A DNA stretch of 64,000 nt from Kineococcus rubinsiae (lineage in GTDB: Bacteria > Actinomycetota > Actinomycetes > Actinomycetales > Kineococcaceae): the NCBI RefSeq assembly GCF_011839805.1, contig NZ_VWPY01000001.1, positions 62,001 to 126,000 of the forward strand, given 5' to 3'. This document shows, one piece after another, positions 42,911 to 51,579 of the stretch. Both the position numbers and the translations under genes were made by a program. Within the stretch, counting starts at the first letter, position 1; every line of letters starts with the position of its first letter. Below the pieces are notes generated by a model, which worked only from the letters and a program-made list of their open reading frames with translations, made no database searches and was not told the origin of the DNA.

Positions 42911-45900
42911 CAGTTCCCCTCCAGGCTCGTGTCGGGGTGCGCGTCCAGGACCGCCGGGTCGACACCGTTCTGCTGCGGCTGACCCGGCCGGGACCGGACG
43001 TCGTGGCGGACGCTCAGGACCTTCTCCATCTCCGCCGCGCTGTGACCCGTGCCGGTGCCGGTGGCCCCGGCCATGGCCTGCTCGACCCGGCTCTTGCCCT
43101 GCGGGTCCAGCAGTTCCGCGGTCACGGCGACCGCACCCGAGGACATGGTCACGGCACCGCGCACCCGGTAGGCGTCGATGAGGTCGAGGACCTCCCCGCC
43201 GCGCGGGCGCCGGCCGGGCTGCACGTCGCACGTCCCGGCCTTGAACTCCTGGATGTGCACGTTCGGGTCCAGCGTCAGGTGCGCGAGGTCGTTGACCACG
43301 TCACCCGTCGTGAGACCGCCGCCGCCACCCCAGTGGTAGGGCATCCAGATCTGGTGGACCACGCGGTCCTGGATGCGCAGCGGCGCCAGGCGGTCGGTCA
43401 CCATCACGCGGGCCTCGACGACGGCGCGCGCGGTGATGACGTGCGCCCACCCGAGGTGCTCGAGACCCTGCTGGGCCGCGAGCTCCGGCGAGACCTCCAT
43501 GAACAGCGCGGGCTGCAGCTCCGCCAGGTACGGCAGGTACCGGCTCATGCCGCCCGCCGTGTGGTGCTCGGTGAGCCGCGACGTCACCCAGACGAAGGGG
43601 AACACGTCGCTGCCGCGCTCCGGCGGCGACGGGTGCACCTCGTTGAGGTGGTTCGTGTAGAGCTCCCGGGCCGGGTTCTGCTGCTGCGTGTAGACGGTGT
43701 TGCGGAACGGCGACTCGGCCGGCTCGTAGTGCGCCGGCAGCGGGCCGTCGACGACGCCCTTGGGCGCGTAGAGCCAGCCCTTGCCGTCGCTCTGCATGAT
43801 GAACGGGTCGTCGCCGGCGATCGCCTCGACGCCCGTGGCGCCCTTCGGCGGCCGGTAGGACGGGGCCTTCGTGGCCTCGAAGTCGGGGATGTCGTCCCCG
43901 ACCCAGCGGCCCTGGGCCTCGTCCCACCACACGAGCGCCTTGCGCTCGCTCCACGGCTTGCCGTCCGGGTCCGCCGAGGCGCGGTTGTACAGGACGCGCC
44001 GGTTCATCGGCCACGCCCAGCCCCACTCGTGCGCGTGCAGCGACTGCTCGCGCCCGGGCTTGCGGCGCGCGGCCTGGTTCACGTCGTCGGCGTAGACGCC
44101 CGAGTAGATCCAGCACCCGCTGGAGGTCGAGCCGTCCGCCTTCAGCGCCGTGTAGCCGGGCAGCAGGTCCCCGGTGCTCCGGTCGTAGCCGTTGATCTCC
44201 CGCAGGACGTCCTCGGAGCTCGGCTCCTGCTTCTCGCCGTGCACCGGGTAGTCCCAGGCGACGTCGAGCAGCAGGCGGTCGCGCGGGTCCGTGGACCCGG
44301 CGAGCTTCTCCCGCATGCGCCGGCCCAGGTGGTAGAAGAACCACAGCTCGCTGGTGCAGTCGCCCGGCGCCTCGACGGCCTTCTCCCGCCACTGCAGCAG
44401 CCGCTGCGTCTGGGTGAAGGTGCCCTCCTTCTCCACGTGGGAGGCGGCGGGCAGGAAGAACACCTCGGTGCGGCACTCCTCGGGGACGATCTCCCCCGTC
44501 TCGACCTCGGGCGCGTCCTTCCAGAACGTCGCGCTCTCGATCATCACGAGGTCGCGCACGACCATCCAGTCGAGGTTGGCCATGCCGAGGCGCTGGGCAC
44601 GGCCGTTCGCCGAGCCCACCGCGGGGTTCTGCCCCAGCAGGAAGTACCCGAAGATCTTCCCGCCCTCGATCATGTCCATGACCTGGCCGTAGGTGCCGTG
44701 GTCACCGTTGATCTTGGGCATGGCGTCGAACAGGTAGTCGTTCTCGGCCGTCGCGGCGTCGCCGAAGTAGGCCTTCAGCAGGCTGATCGTGTAGGCGTCC
44801 GCGTTGCCCCAGAAGCCCTTCTGGTTCGCGCCCTTGATCGAGTCGATGTACTCGGCGAGGCTGCGGTGCCGCTCCGCGTGCGGCATCTGCAGGTAGCCGG
44901 GCAGCAGGTTGTACAGCGTCGGGATGTCCGTGGAGCCCTGGATGCTGGCGTGACCGCGCAGCGCCATGACCCCGCCCCCCGGGCGGCCCATGTTGCCCAG
45001 CAGCAGCTGGAGGATCGCCCCGGCGCGGATGTACTGCACACCGGTGCCGCGCTGGGTCCACCCGACGCTGTAGACGAGCACGCCCGTCTTCTCGCGCCCG
45101 GAGTTGCTGATCCAGGCCTCGGCGATCTCGTCGAAGAGGTCGGTGGGGATGCCGCAGACCTCCTGCACCATCTCCGGGGTGTAGCGGGCGAAGTGCCGCT
45201 TCATCACCTGCCAGACGGTGCGCGGGTCCTGCAGCGTGTCGTCGCGCTGGATCGACTCGTGGTCGACCGCCGCGCCGCCCGCGCCCAGGGAGTGCCCGGA
45301 CTCGCTCTCCTGGGAGTCGGCCGTCTCCTCCTGCTCGTCCCCGTGGTGCTCGGCCCCGGCGTACTGCCAGGACTTGGTGTCGTAGGAGCGCGTCTCGGAG
45401 TCGAAGCCGGAGAACAGCCCGTCGAGGTCCTCGGTGCCCTGGAAGTCCTCGCTGACGAGCCAGGAGGCGTTCGTGTAGGCGAGGACGTACTCGCGGAAGT
45501 CCCGCTCCTGGGTCAGGACGCGGTTGATGATCGCCCCGAGCAGCACGATGTCCGTGCCCGTGCGGATGGGGACGTAGGTGTCCGCCAGCGCACTGGTCCG
45601 CGTGAACCGGGGGTCGATGTGGATGACCTTGGTCCCGCGGGCCTTCGCCTCCATCACCCACTGGAACCCGACCGGGTGGCACTCGGCCATGTTCGAGCCC
45701 TGGATGACGATGACGTCGGCGTTGCCCAGGTCCTGCAGGTCAGAGGTGGCTCCACCGCGACCGAACGAGGCACCCAGACCGGGCACCGTGGCGGAGTGTC
45801 ATATGCGGGCCTGGTTCTCCACCTGGATCGCGCCCATGGCGGTGAACAGCTTCTTGATGAGGTAGTTCTCCTCGTTGTCCAGCGTGGCTCCACCCAGGCT

Positions 45901-46368
45901 GGCGATCCCCATCGTGCGGTTGAGCTTGTTGCCCTGGTCGTCGGCGTCCTGCCAGCCGCGCCGGCGCGCCTCGATCGTGCGGTCGACGATCATCTCCATC
46001 GCGGTCTCGAGGTCCAGGTCGGACCACTCGGTCGCGTAGGGGGCGCGGTACTTGACCTGCGTCATCCGCTGCGGGCCGTTGACGAGCTGCTCGCTCGCGG
46101 AGCCCTTGGGACACAGGCGGCCGCGCGAGTGCGGGCTGTCCGGGTCGCCCTCGATCTGCGTGACCCGGCCGTCCTTGACGTAGACGCGCTGGCCGCAGCC
46201 GACGGCGCAGTACGGGCAGATCGACTTGGCGACGCTGTCCGCCTCGGCGGTGCGCGGGGTCAGCGACTTCGACTTCTTCGACTGGGCGGCGGCACCGCGG
46301 CCCAGGGGGTCGTCGCCGGTCAGCTGCCGGTAGACCGGCCAGCCCTCGATGAAGGTCCGCACGCCCAC
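42910..46368 (-). CDS. fdhA: selenocysteine-containing formate dehydrogenase catalytic subunit
   Basis: The gene encodes 1152 residues if UGA at 45799-45801 is read as Sec190. Without recoding it would seem to be two genes. The N-terminal cluster ligands are Cys51, Cys54, Cys58 and Cys86 (CPYCAVGCG, LCPKG). The junction reads ENQARI-Sec-HSATVPGLG and then SFGRGGATSD, the exact molybdenum-site motif of formate dehydrogenases, where the residue is Sec or Cys. Molybdopterin-binding domains follow, to the C-terminal PDTSLEGN. The GTG at 46368 is chosen because GGGGA lies six bases upstream. No Tat signal is visible. It oxidises formate to CO2, or the reverse. Confidence 0.95.
45769..45801 (-). 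promoter_or_regulatory. bacterial SECIS-like element with its UGA(Sec) codon
   Basis: The UGA occupies 45799-45801. Reading downstream on the coding strand, GGUGCCC (45781-45787) pairs with GGGUGCC (45769-45775), including two G-U pairs, around the loop GGUCU (45776-45780). The loop starts 21 bases after the U of UGA. E. coli fdhF also has GGUCU at that distance, as I recall its sequence. SelB should bind this hairpin. Confidence 0.85.
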
Positions 46369-46520
46369 GCGCACTCCCCGTTCTCGCTGGGCGCGCACAC
46401 CGTGGTTCCGGGTGCTGCGCCGTCCTGCGGGGAGGCTACTGCGCCCGCCCGCCGACAGCCTCCCGGGGCCCCCGGCGCGTCGAGGACACCGGCGCCCGCG
46501 CCAGGAAGGACGGTCCCCCG

Positions 46521-47602
46521 TTGCCCGCTGTCCCGCTCGACGCACCCCCCGCACCCGGCCGCCGCGCGGCCCTCGCGTCCACCGCCGCGTTCCTCGTGCT
46601 CGCGGTCGTCCTGCTCACGTGGGCCAAGTGGAGCCCCTACGCGTCGCGGGTCGGCGAGCTCGCCGGCACGCGCACGTGGTCGGGGAAGGCCATCGCGACC
46701 GCCGCCGGGGTCGAGCCCGGCTCGGCGCCCAGCCTCGCGGCCGGCTGGCGCTTCCTGCTGGCCTACGGCGGGGCCGTCTGGAAGGCGCTCGTCGCGGGCC
46801 TCGTGCTGGCGGCGGCGGTGCAGACGCTCGTGCCGCGCCGGTGGCTGCTGCAGGTCATGCGCCGGCGCCGCTCGGGCTCGAGCGCGGTGGTCGGCGGGCT
46901 GCTGTCCACCCCGGGGATGATGTGCACCTGCTGCACCGCGCCCGTGGCCTCAGCGCTGCGCCGCGGCGGGGTGCCGACGGCCGGCGTCGTGGCCTACTGG
47001 CTGGGCAACCCGCTGCTGAACCCCGGGTCCTCGTGTTCCTCGCCCTCGTCGCCCCGTGGCCGTGGGTCGTGACGCGGCTCGTCGTGGGCCTGCTCGTCGT
47101 CGTCGGCGGCAGCGTCCTGGTGGCCCACCTCACCGACGCGCGGCTTCCCGCCGCCGCGGCCGACGCCGTCGGGAGCGCGCCCGACCCCGCGGCGGACGAG
47201 GGCGGCGCGCGGCGGTTCCTGCCGACGCTGCTGCGCACCGCCGCCGTGGTCGCGGTCGAGTACGCCGTGGTCGTGTTCTGCGTCGGCGCGGTCAGCGGCT
47301 GGCTCTTCCCGCTGGGCGGCTCCGCGCAGTCGTGGGGCGCGGCCGGGCTGCTCGTGGCGCTCGTCCTGGGCACGCTCGCGGTGATCCCCACCGCCGGGGA
47401 GGTCCCGATCGCGCAGGGCCTCGCCGCGGCCGGGTTCGGCAGCGCGGTCGTCGGGGTCCTGCTCGTCGTGCTGCCCGCCATCAGCCTGCCGTCGGCCGTG
47501 CTCGTGGTGCGGGCCCTCACGCTGCGGGTGGTCCTCGCCTCGGCCGCGGTCGTCGTCGCGGGCGGCGTCCTCGCCGCCGGGCTGCTGGGCGTCCTGAGCT
47601 GA
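46521..47602 (+). pseudogene. YraQ/ArsP-like permease gene broken by a one-base deletion
   Basis: The first frame (TTG start 46521, AGGAAGGA upstream) encodes a membrane protein with STPGMMCTCCTAPVA near residue 133 and AYWLGNPLLNP near 160, typical of permeases of the DUF318/YraQ/ArsP group. The reading then fails at 47024-47027, where CCCGGGTC seems to have lost one base of CCCGCGGTC. The expected continuation VLVFLALVAPWPWVV resumes in the other frame and runs, with several membrane segments, to 47602. Total length 1082 is one base short of a codon multiple. It is either a recent frameshift mutation or a sequencing error; restored, the product would be about 360 residues. Confidence 0.82.
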
Positions 47603-47631
47603 ACCCCGCGGGTGTGCGCCGAGGAGCCGCC

Positions 47632-48108
47632 TCAGCCGTCGAGCTCGACCTCGTACATCACGTCGGAGCTCAGGCGGGCGACCTGGTCGTACAGGGAGCG
47701 GGCGCGGCCGTTGAAGGCCTGCGTGCGCCAGTAGACCGCCGTGGCGCCGCGCTCCCGCGCCTGGGCGAGCGTGGCGTCGATGAGCGCGCGCCCCGTGGCA
47801 CCCCCGCACGCGGCGGGGTCGACGAAGAGATCCTCGAGGTAGCAGACCGACGTGGGCGACCACGTCGAGGCGTGCAGGAGGACGTGCGCGAACCCGACGG
47901 GCCGGTCGGCCGCGTCGACCGCGACGAGGCCGAACAGGTCGTCCCCGCCCCGGCACAGCCGGGCGAACGTCGCCTCGGTCACCGCCGCGTCGAGGTCGTG
48001 GCGGTAGAAGCGGAGGTAGGCCGCCCACAGCGCGTCCCACGCGTCCCGGTCCCCGGCCCGCAGGGCCCGCACCCCACCCGGCTGCTGGTCCACGCGCTGC
48101 TCGCCCAC
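47632..48108 (-). CDS. GNAT family N-acetyltransferase
   Basis: The 158-residue protein has the GNAT fold: a central strand (LFGLVAVDAADRPVGFAHVLL), the LEDLFVDPAACGGATGRALID acetyl-CoA loop (RxxGxG-like region, here GGATGRAL) and a late YWRTQAFNGRARSLYDQVA. It transfers acetyl to an amine of unknown identity. The GTG at 48108 is preferred over one at 48093; both lack strong ribosome sites. The 62-base region upstream contains a hexanucleotide repeat. Confidence 0.85.
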   Translation of the reverse strand: MGEQRVDQQPGGVRALRAGDRDAWDALWAAYLRFYRHDLDAAVTEATFARLCRGGDDLFGLVAVDAADRPVGFAHVLLHASTWSPTSVCYLEDLFVDPAACGGATGRALIDATLAQARERGATAVYWRTQAFNGRARSLYDQVARLSSDVMYEVELDG

Positions 48109-48144
48109 GCGGCGGAGCCTAGGTCCGGGCGCCGGCGGCGGGGC

Positions 48145-48168
48145 ACCCGGACCCGGACCCGGACCCGG
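48145..48168. repeat. hexanucleotide repeat (ACCCGG)4
   Basis: Four exact copies of ACCCGG in tandem, followed by a diverged copy, between the divergent-strand starts of two minus-strand genes. It lies upstream of the GNAT gene start and downstream of the Ohr stop. Such tracts can slip and alter promoter spacing. Confidence 0.75.
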
Positions 48169-48189
48169 ACGACCCGGGCTCACGCAGCC

Positions 48190-48591
48190 TCACGCGGCGA
48201 CGGTCACCTCGAGGACGGCCGGGTCGACGGTCTTGGTGAAGGGGCAGATGGCCAGCGCCTGCTGCAGCACCGCGTCGGCGTCCTCGGCGCTGGGCAGGGA
48301 CACGCTCAGGGCGTAGCGCGCCGAGTAGCCGGGGCCGTCGTCCTCCACGAGCGTCACGCGCGTCTCGACGCTGACGTCGTCGACGTTCCCGCCCGTGCTG
48401 CTCGTCGCGATCCGCAGCGACTCCAGCAGGCAGGTGCCGAGCGCGGCGGCCATCAGCTGCTCGGGGTTGGTGCCCTCCCCCGTGCCCTTGAGCGCGGTGG
48501 GCTCGTGCACGGCGAGGGACAGGTTGCCGTCGTCGGAGCGGGCGGTGCCGGAGGTGCTCGTCACGACAGCGGTGTAGAGGTCGGTTGCCAT
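48190..48591 (-). CDS. Ohr/OsmC family peroxiredoxin
   Basis: The 133-residue protein should reduce organic hydroperoxides with its two cysteines, Cys54 (GTCLLESL) and Cys116 (AICPFTK). Arg18 is placed to activate the first Cys. TNPEQLMAAALGTCLLE corresponds to the Ohr signature TNPEQLFAAGYAACF. Typical Ohr proteins are 140-145 residues, so this one is slightly short. Start ATG 48591. Often under OhrR control, but no ohrR gene adjoins it. Confidence 0.9.
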   Translation of the reverse strand: MATDLYTAVVTSTSGTARSDDGNLSLAVHEPTALKGTGEGTNPEQLMAAALGTCLLESLRIATSSTGGNVDDVSVETRVTLVEDDGPGYSARYALSVSLPSAEDADAVLQQALAICPFTKTVDPAVLEVTVAA

Positions 48592-48734
48592 GCCCCGACG
48601 CTAAGCCGGGTCGCGCCCGTCCGCGCGCGGGGACGGCGAGCGGCCCGGGGGTTTGCCACCCCCGCGGGCTGGGCACAGAGCGAGCAACGGGCTGCGCGGA
48701 ACGCGGTGGCGATCGACGAGGGAGACGACGAGCA

Positions 48735-49193
48735 GTGAGCCTCAGCATGTCGGGCCGGCAGGACACGAACGTCCCCGCACGGACGGCGGGGCAGTACCTC
48801 TCGCTGATCGCCGGGATCCTCCTCGTGCTGCTGGCGGTGGGAGGCACCGTCGTCGCGGGCTTCTCCGACGTCACCGGTTCCGACCACCAGCGGCAGGTCA
48901 TCGGGTTCGCGGTGAACCCGCTCTCGAACCTCGTGCACCTCGTCCTCGGCGCCCTGGGGATCGCCGCGTACACCGGCCGCCGGCGCGCCCGCTGGTACGG
49001 CGTCGTCCTCTTCCTCGCCTGCGCCGCGCTCTACGCCTACGGCTCCGTGGTCGCGGACAACCCCTCCGGGAACCCGCTGAACATCAACTGGCCCGTGAAC
49101 GTCCTGCACGCCGTCTTCGGCCTGCTCGGCGTGCTCATCGCGCTCGTGCCCGTCAAGGCGGGGCGCCCGCCGAGCACCGCCGAGCTGAAGTAG
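48735..49193 (+). CDS. DUF4383 membrane protein
   Basis: The 152-residue protein has four predicted membrane segments (about 22-44, 62-80, 88-106 and 122-140) and the DUF4383 pattern FAVNPLSNLVHLVLGALGI and NVLHAVFGLLG. Role unknown; it is common in stress-tolerant actinobacteria. The GTG at 48735 follows GAGGGAG. Its stop is four bases from the convergent phosphatase stop. Confidence 0.85.
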   Translation: MSLSMSGRQDTNVPARTAGQYLSLIAGILLVLLAVGGTVVAGFSDVTGSDHQRQVIGFAVNPLSNLVHLVLGALGIAAYTGRRRARWYGVVLFLACAALYAYGSVVADNPSGNPLNINWPVNVLHAVFGLLGVLIALVPVKAGRPPSTAELK

Positions 49194-49197
49194 CCGC

Positions 49198-50904
49198 TCA
49201 GCGGCTGCGGCGGTGCAGGTCCTCGGGCAGCACCTCGGGGCCGGCCGCGGCCGGGCGGGGGCGGTCCTGCGGGTGCGCGCGCAGCACGAGCAGCGCGACG
49301 TCGTCCTCCCGCGGCCCCTGCTCCACGAGCGCGAGGGCGCGGTCGCAGACCTCCTCCGCCGTCAGGTCCTGCACCCCCTCCAGGCTGCGGCGCAGGCGCT
49401 CCAGCCCCACCGACAGCAGCTCACCGCGCCGCTCGACGAGGCCGTCGGTGTAGAGCAGCAGGCCGGAACCCGGCGGCAGCTCGACCTCGTGGTCGCTGCG
49501 CGGCAGCGTCGGGTCGACGCCGAGCAGCAGGTCGGCCGCCGAGGTGAGCAGGCGGGCGCTGCCGTCGGCGCCCAGCAGGACGGGCGGCGGGTGCCCGGCG
49601 CTGGACCAGCGCGCCGTGCGGATCCCCGACGCCTCGTCCCCGGGGCCCTGCTCGAGCTGGATGAGGACGGCGGTGGCGACGATGTCGACCGAGAGGCCCC
49701 GCATGGCCCGGTCGAGCCCCGTCAGGACGGCGGCCGGTGCCTTGCCCAGGGTGGAGGACACCCCGCGCAGCAGGTTGCGGACCTGCGCCATCGCCGCCGC
49801 GGCCTCCCGGTCGTGGCCGGCGACGTCGCCGACGAGCACCGTGAGCGCGCCGTCCACGAGGAAGGAGTCGTACCAGTCGCCCCCGATGCGGGCCTGGTCG
49901 GCCGCGGGCAGGTAGCGCACCGCGACCTCGAGGTGGTCGGGCTGCAGCGGGTCCTCGAGCAGGCTGCGCTGCAGCGACTCCGACAGACCCCGCTCGACCA
50001 TCGCCGCCCGCCGCTCGCCCGCCCGGACCTCGAGCCGCGCGAGCGCCTGGCCCACCCCCGCGGCGATCAGCCGCAGGAAGTCCAGGTAACCGGCGTCGGG
50101 CGCGAGGTGCTCGCTCAGCAGCACCGCGAGGGCGGCCCCGCCCGGCCGCACCCGCCCGCCGGGCTGCAGCGGCACCCACGCCACCGTGCCGCGCGCCGTC
50201 CGCTCCAGCACGACGTCACCGCCCTCCGCGGGCCGCCCGGGGCTGCGGGGCAGGCGCGGGTCGTCGTCGTCGGGGGCCGCGAGGTCGTCCAGCCGGATCC
50301 CCACGGCGGGCAGGTCCTCGGTCTGCGCGCGCAGCAGCGGCAGGGCCCGCGCGACGACCTCCGCGCCGTCCTCCGCCGACGCCAGCACGTCCCCGAGGCG
50401 GCTGAGCAGCCGCAGCCGCCGGCGGTCCACCACGGTGGCGGTGGTCTCGATGGCGATGTCGAGCACGCCCTCGACCGGGCCGTCGCCGCTGCGCAGCGGG
50501 GAGTAGCAGAAGGTGAAGAAGCACTCCTCGGGGTACCCGTGCCGCTCGAGCAGGAGCCGCTCGTCCTCGTGGAAGGCCGGGCCCTCACCCGCCAGGACGC
50601 GGGTCAGCAGCGGGCCGATCCGGTCCCAGATCTCCGGGAACACCTCGCGCGCCGGCCGCCCGAACGCCGCGGGGTGCTTGTCGGCGATGAGCGCCACGAA
50701 CGCCTCGTTGTAGATCATCGAGAGGTCCGGGCCCCAGAACAGGCACACCGGGAACCGGGTGTGCAGCGCCAGGTCCACGGCCGAGGTCAGCGCCGGGCTC
50801 CAGCCCGCGGGCTCCCCCAGCACGGTCGCGGCCCAGCCCACGGGGGGGAAGCCCACCGGGGGCAGGTCCACCGGCGCGGCGGGCGGCGGGAGCTCGTCGG
50901 GCAT
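49198..50904 (-). CDS. PAS-GAF-PP2C (RsbU/SpoIIE-type) phosphatase
   Basis: The 568-residue protein has a PAS-like domain (about 40-165, with CLFWGPDLSMIYNEAFVAL), a GAF-like region (170-315) and a C-terminal PP2C phosphatase (330-545) with metal-binding GGDWYDSFLVD, VGDVAGHDREAA and REDDVALLVL. It should dephosphorylate a STAS anti-sigma antagonist in response to a signal and so activate a stress sigma factor. Start at 50904, nine bases after the RsbW-type gene stop, so the two form a unit. Confidence 0.92.
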   Translation of the reverse strand: MPDELPPPAAPVDLPPVGFPPVGWAATVLGEPAGWSPALTSAVDLALHTRFPVCLFWGPDLSMIYNEAFVALIADKHPAAFGRPAREVFPEIWDRIGPLLTRVLAGEGPAFHEDERLLLERHGYPEECFFTFCYSPLRSGDGPVEGVLDIAIETTATVVDRRRLRLLSRLGDVLASAEDGAEVVARALPLLRAQTEDLPAVGIRLDDLAAPDDDDPRLPRSPGRPAEGGDVVLERTARGTVAWVPLQPGGRVRPGGAALAVLLSEHLAPDAGYLDFLRLIAAGVGQALARLEVRAGERRAAMVERGLSESLQRSLLEDPLQPDHLEVAVRYLPAADQARIGGDWYDSFLVDGALTVLVGDVAGHDREAAAAMAQVRNLLRGVSSTLGKAPAAVLTGLDRAMRGLSVDIVATAVLIQLEQGPGDEASGIRTARWSSAGHPPPVLLGADGSARLLTSAADLLLGVDPTLPRSDHEVELPPGSGLLLYTDGLVERRGELLSVGLERLRRSLEGVQDLTAEEVCDRALALVEQGPREDDVALLVLRAHPQDRPRPAAAGPEVLPEDLHRRSR

Positions 50905-50913
50905 CCGGCGAGC

Positions 50914-51405
50914 CTAGGTGGCCGGGGCCCCCGCGAGGGCCAGCTCGAACCAGACCGCCTTGCCGACGGCGGGCGGCGGCAGAGGAGCGTGCCCCCACCG
51001 GGACGCGAGCGCGTCCACGAGGGCCACCCCGCGGCCACCCGTCGCCTCCGCGCCCACGTGGCGCAGCTGCGGCGGCTCCGGGTTCCCGTCGTGCACGGCG
51101 ACCCGGACGGCACCGGCCGCGCCGCTCACGTGCACCTCGACGGAACCCTCGTCGGGAGCACCGGGGTCCCCGACCGCGCCTTGCGGCGGAGCCCCGCCGT
51201 GCAGCACCGCGTTGGCGACCAGCTCGCTCGTGAGCAGCTCCACGACCTGGCGCTCGCCGGCGCTCAGCCGCGGCCCGCACTGCGCCGCGACCCAGTGCCG
51301 CGCCTCGGGGACGGCCGAGAGCCGGGCGGGCAGGACGAGCTGGGGCACGCGGGGCCTTCCGGTCGGGCGCAGGAGCGCGGCGGGGGTGCGTCGATGATCG
51401 GTCAC
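50914..51405 (-). CDS. RsbW-type ATPase/anti-sigma factor
   Basis: The 163-residue protein is a HATPase_c domain: N-box ELVANAVLHGG near residue 62, G1 VAVHDGNPEPP near 107 and G2 GGRGVALVDAL near 126. Such serine kinases phosphorylate STAS antagonists and hold sigma factors. The start is GTG 51405. It is paired with the PP2C phosphatase and divergent from the glycan operon. Its partners could be the STAS protein at 25828-26247 (which lacks the phospho-Ser) or others elsewhere. Confidence 0.88.
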   Translation of the reverse strand: MTDHRRTPAALLRPTGRPRVPQLVLPARLSAVPEARHWVAAQCGPRLSAGERQVVELLTSELVANAVLHGGAPPQGAVGDPGAPDEGSVEVHVSGAAGAVRVAVHDGNPEPPQLRHVGAEATGGRGVALVDALASRWGHAPLPPPAVGKAVWFELALAGAPAT

Positions 51406-51579
51406 GGGGCTTCCCGCGGCCAGGCGGGGCCGGGGTCCCGGACGTGCGGGGCTCGGCGGGCGATCGTGCCCGGAGTCTGGCAACGTACGCGGACGTCGGG
51501 CCAAGATCTTCGACCGACTGCAACATCCAGCGCTCAAGACGCGGGCGCTTTTCGCTCCCCCGCCCGGAGGTCCGCCGTC

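Noticed and set aside
45799-45801. UGA as an ordinary stop separating two formate dehydrogenase fragments
   Set aside because: The flanking residues match the active-site motif across the codon, the frame is unbroken and Sec machinery is present, so recoding is the better reading.
42937-46920. 1300-codon open frame opposite the formate dehydrogenase genes
   Set aside because: Composition is Arg/Ala/Val shadow sequence with no family motif, and it lies antisense to a well-supported gene.
49213-51579. In-frame upstream extension of the carbamoyltransferase
   Set aside because: It would overlap two genes on the other strand; the family start MRVLGVNAVFHDPA with a ribosome site at 51580 is clear.
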